DNA of 64,000 nucleotides from Amycolatopsis roodepoortensis (GTDB lineage Bacteria > Actinomycetota > Actinomycetes > Mycobacteriales > Pseudonocardiaceae): positions 496,001 through 560,000 of the forward strand of contig NZ_JADBEJ010000001.1 in assembly GCF_014873915.1 (NCBI RefSeq), given 5' to 3'. How positions within the stretch are numbered: position 1 is the stretch's first letter; each line of letters begins with the position of its first letter. Under the pieces are notes generated by a model, which did not search any database, had not been told where the DNA came from, and worked only from the letters and a program-made list of their open reading frames with translations. Made by a program: the position numbers and the translations under genes. Positions 37,894-47,068 of this stretch are shown in pieces.

Positions 37894-38712
37894 ATGACGA
37901 TCTGGATCTGTGGCACCTGCGGCGTCGAGCATCCCGACACCGGCGAACCACCGGCCGGGGTCTGCGGGATCTGCGCGGACGAGCGACAGTACGTCCGCGC
38001 CTCCGGGCAGTCTTGGACCACAGTGGACGAACTCGCCGCGGAACCGCACGAGCTGGTGCACGAACAACCGGAGCCGGGAATCCACCGCCTGCACCGGGAA
38101 CCGGAGTTCGCGATCGGCCAGTGGACGTACGTGGTCCAGACCGATCAGGGCAATCTCCTGTGGGATCCGCCGAACGCTCTCGACCGGCCCCTGCTCGACA
38201 AGATCGCCGAACTCGGCGGGGCGGCCGCGATCGTGGCCAGCCATCCGCATATGTACGGCTCGCAGGTGAGTCTGAGCCATCACCTCGGGAACGTTCCGGT
38301 CCTGGTGCATTCCGCCGACCGGCGGTGGGTGCGGCGGGAGGATCCGGTGATCCGGGAGTGGCAGGGGGTCGAACGGATCCTTCCCGGGGTGACCCTTGTC
38401 GAGGCGGGCGGGCACTTCCCGGGTGCCGCGGTCGCCCACGTCGCCACGGACGGCGGCTCGCTCCTGGTCGGTGACACCATCGTGCCGGTGGCCGCCGAGG
38501 GCTGGGTGAGCTTCATGCGCAGCTATCCCAACGCGATCCCGCTTTCGGCCGGGCTGGTGCGGCGGATCGCGGAACGGCTCGCGCCCTACGAGTTCGAGCG
38601 GCTTTACGGCCTCACCGGAGGCGTTGTGCGAGCCGGCGCGAAAGACGCCGTTCTCCGTTCCGCCGAGCGATACGCCGCTTGGGTCAGTGGCGCGAACGAC
38701 CATCTCGGCTGA
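37894..38712 (+). CDS. MBL-fold protein with N-terminal rubredoxin-like zinc ribbon
   Basis: 272 residues. Residues 1-30 carry two knuckles, C6-G-T-C9 and C24-G-I-C27, as in rubredoxin or zinc ribbons. The rest is a metallo-beta-lactamase fold, but the core HxHxDH motif is changed to HPHMYGS (117-123). Later elements GGHFPGAAVAH and LLVGDTI are kept, so metal binding may use an altered set. Family members hydrolyse esters, thioesters or phosphodiesters. Function here is unknown. It sits between a divergent MFS gene and a convergent LysE gene. Confidence 0.8.
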   Translation: MTIWICGTCGVEHPDTGEPPAGVCGICADERQYVRASGQSWTTVDELAAEPHELVHEQPEPGIHRLHREPEFAIGQWTYVVQTDQGNLLWDPPNALDRPLLDKIAELGGAAAIVASHPHMYGSQVSLSHHLGNVPVLVHSADRRWVRREDPVIREWQGVERILPGVTLVEAGGHFPGAAVAHVATDGGSLLVGDTIVPVAAEGWVSFMRSYPNAIPLSAGLVRRIAERLAPYEFERLYGLTGGVVRAGAKDAVLRSAERYAAWVSGANDHLG

Positions 38713-38715
38713 GCG

Positions 38716-39354
38716 CTACTCCTTGCGGCCGCTGACCGCCAGGCCGACGCCGAGCCCCATCATGGTGAGACCGGCCGCTCCGCCGACCAGGTCCAGGCGC
38801 CGCGCCGAGCGGGCGAACCAGGTTCGGGCCGCCCCGGCCGCCATACCCCAGACGGAATCCATCGCCAGGGCGATCGTGGCGAACACCGCGCCCAGCACCA
38901 CCATCTGCAGTCCGGCGTGCCCGGCGGAGGGGTCGACGAACTGGGGCAGGATCGCCGCGAAGAACACCACGGTCTTGGGGTTGGTGACGCCGACGACGAA
39001 ACCCTGTACCAGGGTGCGTCCGCCGCTGATCGGGACCGCTCGCGCCTCGAAGGCGTCCCGTAGCGCCCGGCGGTGCCGGATCGCCTGGATACCGAGGTAG
39101 ACGAGGTAAGCGGCGCCGGCGAGCTTGATCACCGTGTAGATCACGGCGGAGGTCTGGATGATGGCGCCGACGCCGATGGCGACGGCCGTGGCGGCGGTGA
39201 AACTGCCGGCCGCGCCGCCGAGCACGGTCATCAGCGCGGTCCGACGGCCGTACGCCAAGGCCCGGCTGATCGCGAACAGCACGGCGGGGCCCGGGACGAG
39301 GATCAGGACGAACGACGCGAGCGCGAAAGCGGCCAGACGATCAGGCGAGGGCAT
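38716..39354 (-). CDS. LysE/RhtB family translocator
   Basis: 212 residues, six predicted helices. The family opening LAAFALASFVLILVPGPAVLFAISRALAYG and KLAGAAYLVYLGIQAIRHRR are clear, as is VGVTNPKTVVFFAAILPQFV. RhtB/LysE proteins export amino acids or derivatives. Ends 4 bases from the convergent MBL gene. Substrate is not predictable. Confidence 0.9.
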   Translation of the reverse strand: MPSPDRLAAFALASFVLILVPGPAVLFAISRALAYGRRTALMTVLGGAAGSFTAATAVAIGVGAIIQTSAVIYTVIKLAGAAYLVYLGIQAIRHRRALRDAFEARAVPISGGRTLVQGFVVGVTNPKTVVFFAAILPQFVDPSAGHAGLQMVVLGAVFATIALAMDSVWGMAAGAARTWFARSARRLDLVGGAAGLTMMGLGVGLAVSGRKE

Positions 39355-39407
39355 GCGGCCAGGTTAAACCGATCGGCGCCGGGGAAGACAGCGCCGGCGC
39401 GAGCGGG

Positions 39408-40235
39408 TCACTTCGGCTTGCCGGCGGTGCCGCCGGTCAGCGTCTCCAGCTGCCGGACGATCTGATACCCCAGGCTTTCCGACATGTCCTCGTACATCTC
39501 GGCGGCCCAGCTCGTGCGGCTGTTGTACATCACGGCGAGATCGGAGTACTTCGCGTCCGCGGTGAACGAGCACAGGAGGGCCGGCTGTCGCAGGTCCACG
39601 ATGAAGGCGTCGACCACGATACGGCTGTGGAACTCCTGTCTGGTGGGTTCGTCGATCCGTTGGGGCGGCGTGTATTCGATCGTGCGCAGGACCAGGGCGT
39701 ACCGGGTGCCGAGTCCGACGTCCAGTTTGGCCCGCAGCTTGCGGTCGTCCTCCTCGTCCCACGACGCCGCCGGTGGAAGGAGCTCGATCCGGCCGTCGCC
39801 GAGCGGGCCGTGCGGCCCGGTCCAGCGCAACGCCTCGGTTAGCTGCGTCGGGCCGTATTCGAAGGCGTCCATGTACTTGACCCGGGTGTCCGGGTCGGTG
39901 AGGGCCCGTTCGGAGATGATCTCGACGTTGTTCGCGCTCTGCCCGGTCCGGACGTCGTATTCGGTCGTGTACGTGAACTTGGGGTCCAACGGGGTGGGTA
40001 CGGCACAGGACGCCGAGCCGATCTTCGCCGCCGGTAGCAGGGATTTGGTCTGGGCCAGCTTGCGCCGGACCTCCTCGAAGCGCGGCTGGTAGGAGCGCAA
40101 CGTGTCCGCTTGGGATACGTCCGGACCATCCGGCCCGCAGCCTGCCACCACGAGACCTGAGCACAGCACCAGCAGGAGGCGGTTCAGCGCGCGCACGGGA
40201 CCGATGATCCCACGGCGACGGCCGGTGGTGTTCAC
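39408..40235 (-). CDS. Lipoprotein of unknown function
   Basis: 275 residues from the GTG at 40235 (GAGGTGA upstream) or 262 from the GTG at 40196. The signal region LNRLLLVLCSGLVVAGC ends in a lipobox, so it is lipid-anchored outside the membrane. The mature part has ADTLRSYQPRFEEVRRKLAQT, TTEYDVRTGQSANNVEIISE, LRTIEYTPPQRIDEPTRQEF and two isolated cysteines. I recognise no family. The PHO-box-like repeat upstream of phytase overlaps the longer start, which slightly favours the shorter one. Confidence 0.7.
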   Translation of the reverse strand: MNTTGRRRGIIGPVRALNRLLLVLCSGLVVAGCGPDGPDVSQADTLRSYQPRFEEVRRKLAQTKSLLPAAKIGSASCAVPTPLDPKFTYTTEYDVRTGQSANNVEIISERALTDPDTRVKYMDAFEYGPTQLTEALRWTGPHGPLGDGRIELLPPAASWDEEDDRKLRAKLDVGLGTRYALVLRTIEYTPPQRIDEPTRQEFHSRIVVDAFIVDLRQPALLCSFTADAKYSDLAVMYNSRTSWAAEMYEDMSESLGYQIVRQLETLTGGTAGKPK

Positions 40236-40251
40236 GTTCCGGTCACCTCGG
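40230..40251 (+). promoter_or_regulatory. PHO-box-like tandem 11-bp repeat
   Basis: GTTCACGTTCC followed directly by GGTCACCTCGG: two adjacent 11-base units each beginning G-T/G-T-C-A-C. This matches the direct-repeat architecture of Streptomyces PhoP operators. It lies about 80 bases before the phytase start. Phosphate-limitation control of a secreted phytase by PhoR-PhoP would be expected. Confidence 0.6.
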
Positions 40252-40331
40252 TGTGCCGTTACTTTCGGGTAACTTGTCACGCGGTGACTTCATAGTGGGC
40301 TGTCCGATTCGCCTCAGGAAGGAACACCTTC

Positions 40332-41630
40332 ATGGCTCAGGCCTCCAGAGCCCGCCTCACCGTCGGCGGGCTCGTGCTGGTCACGGCGCTCTCCGCGGTC
40401 TTGCCCCCTTCGGCCGCGGCGGCCGACGCGTTGCCCGGCGTCAAGCCGACGACCGAAACCCCGGCCGTGTACGACGACGAAGCAGGCGGCAACGCGGACG
40501 CCGACGACCCGGCGATCTGGCGTAACCCGGCGGCTCCCGACCGGAGCCTCGTCGTCGCCACGGTCAAGGAGGGCGGCCTGCGGGTCTACGACCTCGACGG
40601 CCGCGAAGTGCAGTCGATACCGGCGCCGGAAGCGCCCGGACCGGACGATGCTCCCGGCCGGTTCAACAACGTCGACCTCGTGCACCGCGTGAAGGTCGGC
40701 TCCCGGGTGAGCGATCTGGCCGTCACCAGCGATCGCGGCCGTGACCGGCTGCGGATCTACCGTATCGACGGCGGAAACCCCGGCGCCCCGCTCACCGACG
40801 TCACCGATCCCGCCGCGCCGGCGATCTTCTCTTCGTCGCAGGAGGAGATCAACGACCAGCGCACCGCTTACGGCCTCGCCACGTGGACCGATCCCGCCAG
40901 CGGCCGTTCGTACGCGGTGGTCAGCCAGCGGGAACGCACCGCTCTCAGCCTGCTGGAGCTGACCGCGGGCGCCGGAGGCACGGTCTCCTACCGCAAGGTG
41001 CGCTCGCTCGTGTTGCCGTCCGAGTTCCGGCTGCCGAACGGCAAGACGTGGACTCCGTGCGGTGAGCCGGGTGAACTGCCCCAGGTCGAGGGAATGGTCG
41101 TCGATGCCGCGACCGGCACGCTCTATGCGGGACAGGAGGATGTCGGTATCTGGCGGCTGGACGCCGACCTCGAAGGCACTCCGAAGCTCATCGACAAGGT
41201 CCGCGAGTACGGCATCCCGGGAACCTACGACGAGGCGACCGAGGAATGCGTACCCGGATCCGACCCGGGCTACGGTGGCAAGCGCCTGTCGGCCGACGTC
41301 GAAGGGCTCACCATCCTCAAGCAGAAGGACGGCGACGGCTACCTGCTCGCCTCCAGCCAGGGGGACGACACTTTCGCCGCCTACGACCGCGAACTCGACG
41401 AAGACAACGAGTACGAAGGCGGCTTCCGGGTGACCGCCGCGTCCGCGACCCTCGACGGCACCGAGGAGAGCGACGGCGCCGCCGTCCTCAACGAGCCGCT
41501 CGGCGGCAAGTACCCGAACGGCCTGCTCGTCGTCCAGGACGGTGACGACAAGCCGGGGGAGCCGGGCCGGGACGCCACGAACTTCAAGTTCGTCGACCTC
41601 GGACGCGTGCTCGACGCCCTCGACGACTGA
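40332..41630 (+). CDS. Secreted beta-propeller phytase
   Basis: 432 residues, AGGAAGGA upstream of the ATG. Signal peptide (LTVGGLVLVTALSAVLPPSAAAAD) is followed by a six-bladed Ca2+-dependent phytase propeller: NADADDPAIWRNP, LVVATVKEGGLRVYDLDG, FNNVDL, DLAVTSDRGRDRLRIYRID, VEGMVVDAATGTLYAGQEDVGIW, ADVEGLTI, and GLLVVQDGDDKPGEPGRDATNFKFVDL. The Asp/Glu-rich loops hold calcium and bind phytate. It releases phosphate from inositol hexakisphosphate outside the cell. Likely induced at low phosphate through the PHO-box-like site. Confidence 0.93.
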   Translation: MAQASRARLTVGGLVLVTALSAVLPPSAAAADALPGVKPTTETPAVYDDEAGGNADADDPAIWRNPAAPDRSLVVATVKEGGLRVYDLDGREVQSIPAPEAPGPDDAPGRFNNVDLVHRVKVGSRVSDLAVTSDRGRDRLRIYRIDGGNPGAPLTDVTDPAAPAIFSSSQEEINDQRTAYGLATWTDPASGRSYAVVSQRERTALSLLELTAGAGGTVSYRKVRSLVLPSEFRLPNGKTWTPCGEPGELPQVEGMVVDAATGTLYAGQEDVGIWRLDADLEGTPKLIDKVREYGIPGTYDEATEECVPGSDPGYGGKRLSADVEGLTILKQKDGDGYLLASSQGDDTFAAYDRELDEDNEYEGGFRVTAASATLDGTEESDGAAVLNEPLGGKYPNGLLVVQDGDDKPGEPGRDATNFKFVDLGRVLDALDD

Positions 41631-41636
41631 CCGGAT

Positions 41637-41668
41637 CCGTTGGAGCGGCGGGAACGTCGCTCCAACGG
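41637..41668. terminator. Bidirectional terminator between phytase and NB-ARC regulator
   Basis: 11-bp stem CCGTTGGAGCG (41637-41647) with its exact complement at 41658-41668 and a 10-base loop, six bases after the phytase stop and seven bases after the convergent regulator stop. Confidence 0.75.
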
Positions 41669-41675
41669 GCCTGCC

Positions 41676-44210
41676 CTACGACGCCACCGTCGCGGCCGAC
41701 ACGAGACGTTCGTGGACGTCGACGGCTTCCGGCACACCCATCTCGGCGAACGCGGCGTGCGCGGTCCGCCAGTGTTTCCGCGCGGCGACCGGATCACCGG
41801 CGGCGGACAGTGCGTCGCCGAGTCCACTTTGGGCTCTGGCCAGTTCGTAGCGGCTGTCCGCCGCGGTCGCGGATTCGATCGACTGCCGCAGGCGACGCAC
41901 GGCGTCGGCGGCCCGCCCGGCGGCGAGCAGGGTCGCCGCCATGTCGGTGTTCGCGGCCAGCATTCCTTCCCTGCTACCGATTTCCTTGGCCAGCTCGATG
42001 GCTTGGCGGTGATGCGCCAAGGCCTCGTCGAACCGCCCCGCCGCGACGAGCAGGACCCCGAGATGGTTGAGCACCTTGCCCTCGTCGGCCCGGTTGTGCG
42101 ACTGCCTCGCCACGGCGAGCGCCTGCTCGTACCAGGCCCCTGCCTCGGTGTCCTTTCCCATTCGCCAGTACGTGGTGCCGAGACCGTCGAGCGCACGGCA
42201 TTCGCAGAGGTGGTCCGCGCTCGCCCTGGTCACGTCGAGCGCCTGCGACAAATAGTCGACGGCGGCGGGATAGTTCCCCAGCCGCATTTCGGCGAGGCCG
42301 ATATTGCACAACTGCCGTGCCCGGAACGACTCGTTGTTCCTCGCGACGGCGAACTCCAAGGCCTGCCGGAAACAGGGCAACGCGGCACGATAGTCACCGA
42401 GACCGGTCAGCAGCAGGCCGACGTTGCCCGACAGGTAGACGACGTAATCGGATTCGCCGGCGGCGGAGAACTCCCTGATCGCGTCTTCCAGGACGACCAG
42501 CGCCTCGGCGGCGTCGCCCCGTTGCCAATGGGTCATGGCCAGTCCGTTCAGAACGTGCCCCCGGGTGCCACCGGACGCGACCCGGACGGCGTTGCCGAAC
42601 AGGGCCTGCGCGTCGCTCACGTGCACGCGGGCCTCGAAATAGCTGGTCATCACGCACGCGAGCCGCGTCACGTGGTCGTCGCGTCCTTCGCTCAGCGCCC
42701 AGCCGGACGCGACGACGAGGTTGACCCGCTCGGTGTCCAGCCAGGCCATCGCCTCGTCGGCCCCGCCGAACACTAGAGCCCGTGCCTCGGGGGTGGGCAG
42801 GCCTTCCCACCGCTCCGCCTCGTGGGGGTAACAGGTGACGAGCGCGGCACGGGCGGTGGCCAGCTGGAAGTCGAGCAGCCGGACGGCCGCGGCCCGGCGC
42901 ATCCGGGCCTGGACGTTCTCCCGGACGCGTTTTTCGGCGAACACCCGGACCAGGTCGTGCAGTTCGAACCGGGACGCGCGGGCGGTGATCATGTTGGCCG
43001 CCACCAGGTCGTCGAGCTGACGGCGCACGACGTCGACCTCGACGCCCGCCAGCGCCGCCGCCGCGTGGTCGTCGACATCGCGTCCCGGATAGACGGCGAG
43101 CAGGCCGAGCAGGACGCGGTCCGGCTCGGCCAGCTCGTCGTACGACGTGCGCAGCGCGACTTCGACCCCGTCGTCCAGCCGCAGCATGGTCCGCAGGTCG
43201 GCGAGGCGGTCCCGGTGGTCGGCCATGGTCCACTCGTCCGAGGCGGCCAGCCGCCGGGTCACCAGTGCGAGGGCCAGCGGTAACCGGCCGACCAGTTCGA
43301 TGATGTCGGCCGCTTCGCCCTGCTCCGCGTCGACGCGTTCGTCGCCGATCCCGTCGCGGAGCAACTCGACCGACTCCTCCGGCGTGAACACGTCCAGCGC
43401 CACGTGCCGGGCCGTGTCCAGGCCGGCGAGGCGGCGCCTGCTGGTGACCAGCACCAGGCAGGTCGGCAGGTCGGGCAGCAACGGCAGCACCTGGTCGACC
43501 GACGCCGCGTTGTCCAGCAGGATCAGCGCGCGCCGCCCGTCCAGCAGCCGCCGGAACAGCGCGCTCCGGCCGGCGAGGGTGAGGCAGCCGATCTCGCCAC
43601 CGGACGCCCCGAGCCGGCGCAGGAAGCCTTCGAGCACCGCGGCCGGGTCCGCGGCGGGCCGATCCGCGTCGAAGCCGCGGAGATTCACCACCAGCCGCAC
43701 GTCGGAGAACCGGCCCCGCTCGGCCAGCAGCCGCGCGACCTCGCTGGCGAACCGGGTCTTGCCGACCCCGGCCATCCCGGAGATCGCCCACACGCCGGCG
43801 TCGTCCGGCTCGGCGTCCAGTATCCGGCGCAGTTGCGCCTGCCTGCCGACGAACCCGCCGTCCGGGGCGGGCAGGTGATCGGCCACGCTGATCACGGCCG
43901 CCTCGGTGGCGTGCCCGGTGATCACCCGGTGCGCCTGCCGCCATTCCGCCGCGACGTCCATGCCGAGCAGCACGGCCGCGATGTCGACCACCAGCTCGAC
44001 GTCCAGTCGCTTGCGTCCCGGCAGCAGGCAGCGGTACACGGTGTTGTAGGCGGGAAGGTCGGCCGTTCCCCTGGCCGTGCGCAGGCGCCGCACCCGGCGG
44101 TGCAGCTCCCGGTGGGTCAATCCCGCCCAGGCCAGCGCCTGCCGCAGCCGCTGGGAAAGCTCGTCGTACGACCGAGCCCCGATCGGACTCGGCGGCCGTT
44201 CCTCCGGCAC
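41676..44210 (-). CDS. HTH / NB-ARC / TPR signal-transduction ATPase (AfsR-like, STAND)
   Basis: 844 residues from the GTG at 44210, chosen because AGGGGG precedes it and because the N-terminus then aligns residue for residue with the divergent paralogue. An N-terminal helical, XRE-like domain (SYDELSQRLRQALAWAGLTHRELHRRVRR) precedes the NB-ARC NTPase: GRQAQLRRIL, Walker A GMAGVGKTRF, RALILLDNA Walker B, LVTSRRRL sensor and GRLPLAL. Some seven C-terminal tetratricopeptide repeats follow (ALGNxxLAxxxLGxYxxA type). Such proteins integrate a signal and regulate transcription, often of secondary metabolism. No SARP DNA-binding domain is present. Confidence 0.9.
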   Translation of the reverse strand: MPEERPPSPIGARSYDELSQRLRQALAWAGLTHRELHRRVRRLRTARGTADLPAYNTVYRCLLPGRKRLDVELVVDIAAVLLGMDVAAEWRQAHRVITGHATEAAVISVADHLPAPDGGFVGRQAQLRRILDAEPDDAGVWAISGMAGVGKTRFASEVARLLAERGRFSDVRLVVNLRGFDADRPAADPAAVLEGFLRRLGASGGEIGCLTLAGRSALFRRLLDGRRALILLDNAASVDQVLPLLPDLPTCLVLVTSRRRLAGLDTARHVALDVFTPEESVELLRDGIGDERVDAEQGEAADIIELVGRLPLALALVTRRLAASDEWTMADHRDRLADLRTMLRLDDGVEVALRTSYDELAEPDRVLLGLLAVYPGRDVDDHAAAALAGVEVDVVRRQLDDLVAANMITARASRFELHDLVRVFAEKRVRENVQARMRRAAAVRLLDFQLATARAALVTCYPHEAERWEGLPTPEARALVFGGADEAMAWLDTERVNLVVASGWALSEGRDDHVTRLACVMTSYFEARVHVSDAQALFGNAVRVASGGTRGHVLNGLAMTHWQRGDAAEALVVLEDAIREFSAAGESDYVVYLSGNVGLLLTGLGDYRAALPCFRQALEFAVARNNESFRARQLCNIGLAEMRLGNYPAAVDYLSQALDVTRASADHLCECRALDGLGTTYWRMGKDTEAGAWYEQALAVARQSHNRADEGKVLNHLGVLLVAAGRFDEALAHHRQAIELAKEIGSREGMLAANTDMAATLLAAGRAADAVRRLRQSIESATAADSRYELARAQSGLGDALSAAGDPVAARKHWRTAHAAFAEMGVPEAVDVHERLVSAATVAS

Positions 44211-44307
44211 GGGAACCCCCTGGACACGTGAATGCGGCTCGACCATAGTCGAGATCGGCGACCGGGGTGGGCCGGATGGGCGAACTCGGTGCCGGGCGGA
44301 TTGTCCT

Positions 44308-44333
44308 GTTCGGACCTTGCCGATCGGCCGAAC
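44308..44333. promoter_or_regulatory. Inverted repeat in the divergent NB-ARC promoter region
   Basis: GTTCGG and CCGAAC arms separated by 14 bases in the 141-base space between two divergent paralogous regulators, 18 bases before the plus-strand ATG. It could be a shared autoregulatory site. Weak evidence. Confidence 0.3.
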
Positions 44334-44351
44334 GGATTACCCTTTTCGACC

Positions 44352-46835
44352 ATGGATCCCGACGGGACGCCGGAGCCGGTGGGCGCCGGTTCGTTCGACG
44401 AGCTGGCGGCCCGGCTGAACTCGCTGCGCGGCTGGAACGGCGTGTCCTACCGGGAGCTGCACCGCCGGGTCGTACGGGCGCGGCGGGCGGCGGGCAACCC
44501 CGACCTGCCGGTGTTCAACACGGTCTACCGGTGCCTGCAGCCGGGCAGGCGGCGGATGGACGTGGACCTCGTCGCGGACATCGTGCGCGCGCTCGCCGCC
44601 GACGAGGCGGTGGTGGCGCGGTGGCGGCAGGTGTGTCAGGTGATCGCGGGCCTCACGGCCGACTCGTCGTGGGTGACCGTGGCGGGTGAGCTGCCCGCCG
44701 ACAGCACGGAGTTCGTCGGCAGGCACGCCGAGCTGGCCGCGATCACCGGGGGCGGCGAGCGGTCGCCGGTGGTGGTGGTCGACGGGATGGCGGGCGTCGG
44801 CAAGACCAGTCTCGCCGTCCGTGCCGCGCACCGGCTGGCACACCGGGACGGCGCCGAGGTCCGGTTGTGGGCGGACCTGCGTGGCTACGACGCCGACCGC
44901 GCGCCCGCCGATCCGCTCGCGGTGCTGGACGAGTTCCTCCGGCGGCTCGGGGTGCCGGGCAAGGAGATCCACCGCCTCGGCCCCGATGGCAGGCAGGCGA
45001 CCTACCGCAGGCTGCTCGCGGACCGGCGGCCGGTCGTGGTGCTGGACAACGCTGCGGACGCCGATCAGGTGTGCCCGCTGCTGCCGGACCGGCCGGGCGG
45101 CATCGTGCTGATCACCAGCAGACGGCGCCTGACCGGCCTGGCCGGTGCACGGCTCGTGCACTTGGACGCGCTTCCGGAGACCGAGTCGCTCGACATGTTG
45201 CGCAGGCTGGTCGGCGAAGCGAAGGTCGCCGAGGACACCGAGGCCGCCGCGCGGATCGCCGAGCTGGTCGGCCATCTGCCGCTCGCGTTGACGGTGGTGG
45301 CCGGCCGGATCCGGAACCGGCGCGACTGGACGTTGCGCGACCACGCCGCCCGGCTCGCGGAACGCCGGGACAGCCTGCGGGTCGAGGACGAACTGGAGAA
45401 CGCCATCGGCCTGTCCTATGCGGACCTGCCCGCCGATGCCGCGCTGCTGCTGCGGCTCCTCGCGATCCACCCCGGCCGAGACGTCGACACCCGCGCGGCG
45501 GCCGCGCTCGCCGGGGTGGATCTACCCAAGGCTGAGGCGCTGCTGGGTGAACTGGTCGCCGGCAGCCTGGTGCAGCGGAGCGTCCAGGACCGGTTCGGCC
45601 TGCACGACGTCGTCCGCCTTTACGCGGCGGGACTGGCGCGGGACGTGGACGCCGCCTCCGCGCGGCGGGCCGCACTCGGCCGGTTGTTCGGCTACTACCG
45701 GCACGCCGCCTGCCGAGCCATGGACCGCTACGCCCCGCACGAGTGCGACCGCAGACCCGTCGTGTCCACTTCGGACGTTCCGGCGCCGGATTTCGCCGAT
45801 GTCGCGGCGGCGACGGCGTGGCTGGACGCCGAGCGGCACAACCTGGTCGGGATCACCGTGCTGACCGAGGAACAGGGCGGACACGAGGACGCGGCCACGA
45901 TGTCGCCGATCCTCAACCGGTACCTGTACAACGCACTGCACTTCGCCGACGCGGAGATCGTGCACGGTATCGCGGTCCGCGCCGCCGACCCGCTGGTCCA
46001 GGCGAGCGCGTACCTGAGCCTCGGCGCGGTCTACCTGCGTTCCAATCGCTATCAGGAGAGCATCGACCGGCTCAAGCAGGCGCTCGCGCGCTACGAGGCG
46101 GGCGGCGACCGGGCGAGCTGGGCGCGGGCACTGAACAACCTCGGCAACGCGTTCGACCGGCTCAGCGACTTCGCCGCGGCCGAGGACTGCTACCGGCAGG
46201 CGTTGCTCGTGCACCGGGAGACCGGCAACCGCACCAGCGAGAGCCGCGCGCTGGGCAACCTCGGGAACAGCGCGATGCGCGTCGGCGACTGGGACAAGGC
46301 CGAGGCGTACCTCGACGAGGCCTTGGCGATCATGCTGGAGGTGGGGGACCGGGTGGGGGAATGCCTGACCTACGGCAACCTCGGCACGGTGCACGAGCAG
46401 CAGGGTCACTCCGCCGAGGCACTCGGCCACTACCGGCGGGCGCTCGCCACCGCACGCGAATTCGGCTACCCGTTCCCGGAGACCGAGGCATTGCTCCACA
46501 TCGGCTCGCTGCTCGCGCGGCTGGGCGAGCACGACGACGCCCTGACACACCTGACCGAGGCACTGGACCTCGCGCGCCGGAACAGCTTGGGAGAGTTCGA
46601 AATCAAGGCGCTCAACGGCATCGGTATCGCACTCGGCGACCTGGGCGACGCAGCGGGTTCGATCACCCGGCACCGCGAAGCGCTTGCGGTCGCCGAAAAA
46701 CTCGGTGACCGTTACGAACAAGCACGGGCGCACAAAGGGATCGGGCACGGAGCGGCCGTCGCCGGCGACACCGGCATGGCCGACGAACACGGGCGGAAAG
46801 CGCAGGCGCTGCTCACGGAGATCGGACTGCGCTAG
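44352..46835 (+). CDS. HTH / NB-ARC / TPR signal-transduction ATPase, paralogue of the divergent neighbour
   Basis: 827 residues. Same architecture as the gene at 41676: SFDELAARLNSLRGWNGVSYRELHRRV at the N-terminus, GRHAELAAI, Walker A GMAGVGKTSLAV, PVVVLDNAADADQV, LITSRRRLTGLAGARL, GHLPLAL, then TPR units (ALNNLGNAFDRLSDFAAAEDCY, ALGNLGNSAMRVGDWDKAEAY). The start ATG at 44352 has no visible ribosome site, so the mRNA may be leaderless. The head-to-head pair probably arose by duplication. The nearest large target candidate is the NRPS operon 10 kb away, a positional guess only. Confidence 0.9.
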   Translation: MDPDGTPEPVGAGSFDELAARLNSLRGWNGVSYRELHRRVVRARRAAGNPDLPVFNTVYRCLQPGRRRMDVDLVADIVRALAADEAVVARWRQVCQVIAGLTADSSWVTVAGELPADSTEFVGRHAELAAITGGGERSPVVVVDGMAGVGKTSLAVRAAHRLAHRDGAEVRLWADLRGYDADRAPADPLAVLDEFLRRLGVPGKEIHRLGPDGRQATYRRLLADRRPVVVLDNAADADQVCPLLPDRPGGIVLITSRRRLTGLAGARLVHLDALPETESLDMLRRLVGEAKVAEDTEAAARIAELVGHLPLALTVVAGRIRNRRDWTLRDHAARLAERRDSLRVEDELENAIGLSYADLPADAALLLRLLAIHPGRDVDTRAAAALAGVDLPKAEALLGELVAGSLVQRSVQDRFGLHDVVRLYAAGLARDVDAASARRAALGRLFGYYRHAACRAMDRYAPHECDRRPVVSTSDVPAPDFADVAAATAWLDAERHNLVGITVLTEEQGGHEDAATMSPILNRYLYNALHFADAEIVHGIAVRAADPLVQASAYLSLGAVYLRSNRYQESIDRLKQALARYEAGGDRASWARALNNLGNAFDRLSDFAAAEDCYRQALLVHRETGNRTSESRALGNLGNSAMRVGDWDKAEAYLDEALAIMLEVGDRVGECLTYGNLGTVHEQQGHSAEALGHYRRALATAREFGYPFPETEALLHIGSLLARLGEHDDALTHLTEALDLARRNSLGEFEIKALNGIGIALGDLGDAAGSITRHREALAVAEKLGDRYEQARAHKGIGHGAAVAGDTGMADEHGRKAQALLTEIGLR

Positions 46836-46878
46836 GCGGCAATGGCCGTTCCAGCGGGGCAACGCAATGTGGCGGGTC

Positions 46879-47010
46879 GCGAAAGCCACTTTCGCAACGG
46901 TGAAGGTTGGGAAAGTGGCTTTCGCAACATTGGCGGCCTGCCCAGATGGCTCGGACACGTGTCGCGAAAGCCACTTTCGAGACGTGTGATGTCCCGAAAG
47001 TGGCTTTCGC
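46879..47010. repeat. Four GCGAAAGCCACTTTCGC-type elements in alternating orientation
   Basis: Copies at 46879-46895, 46909-46925, 46964-46980 and 46994-47010; the second and fourth read GxGAAAGTGGCTTTCGC, the reverse complement with single end changes. They form two inverted pairs (spacing 13 bases each), in the 233-base gap between the convergent NB-ARC and secreted-protein genes. Sequence and arrangement match the pair at 16433-16480. Confidence 0.85.
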
Positions 47011-47068
47011 GACATGGCACCGACGGGCGGATCCGTGGTGGCCGTCGGTCACGCCGGCGCGAGCCGGC

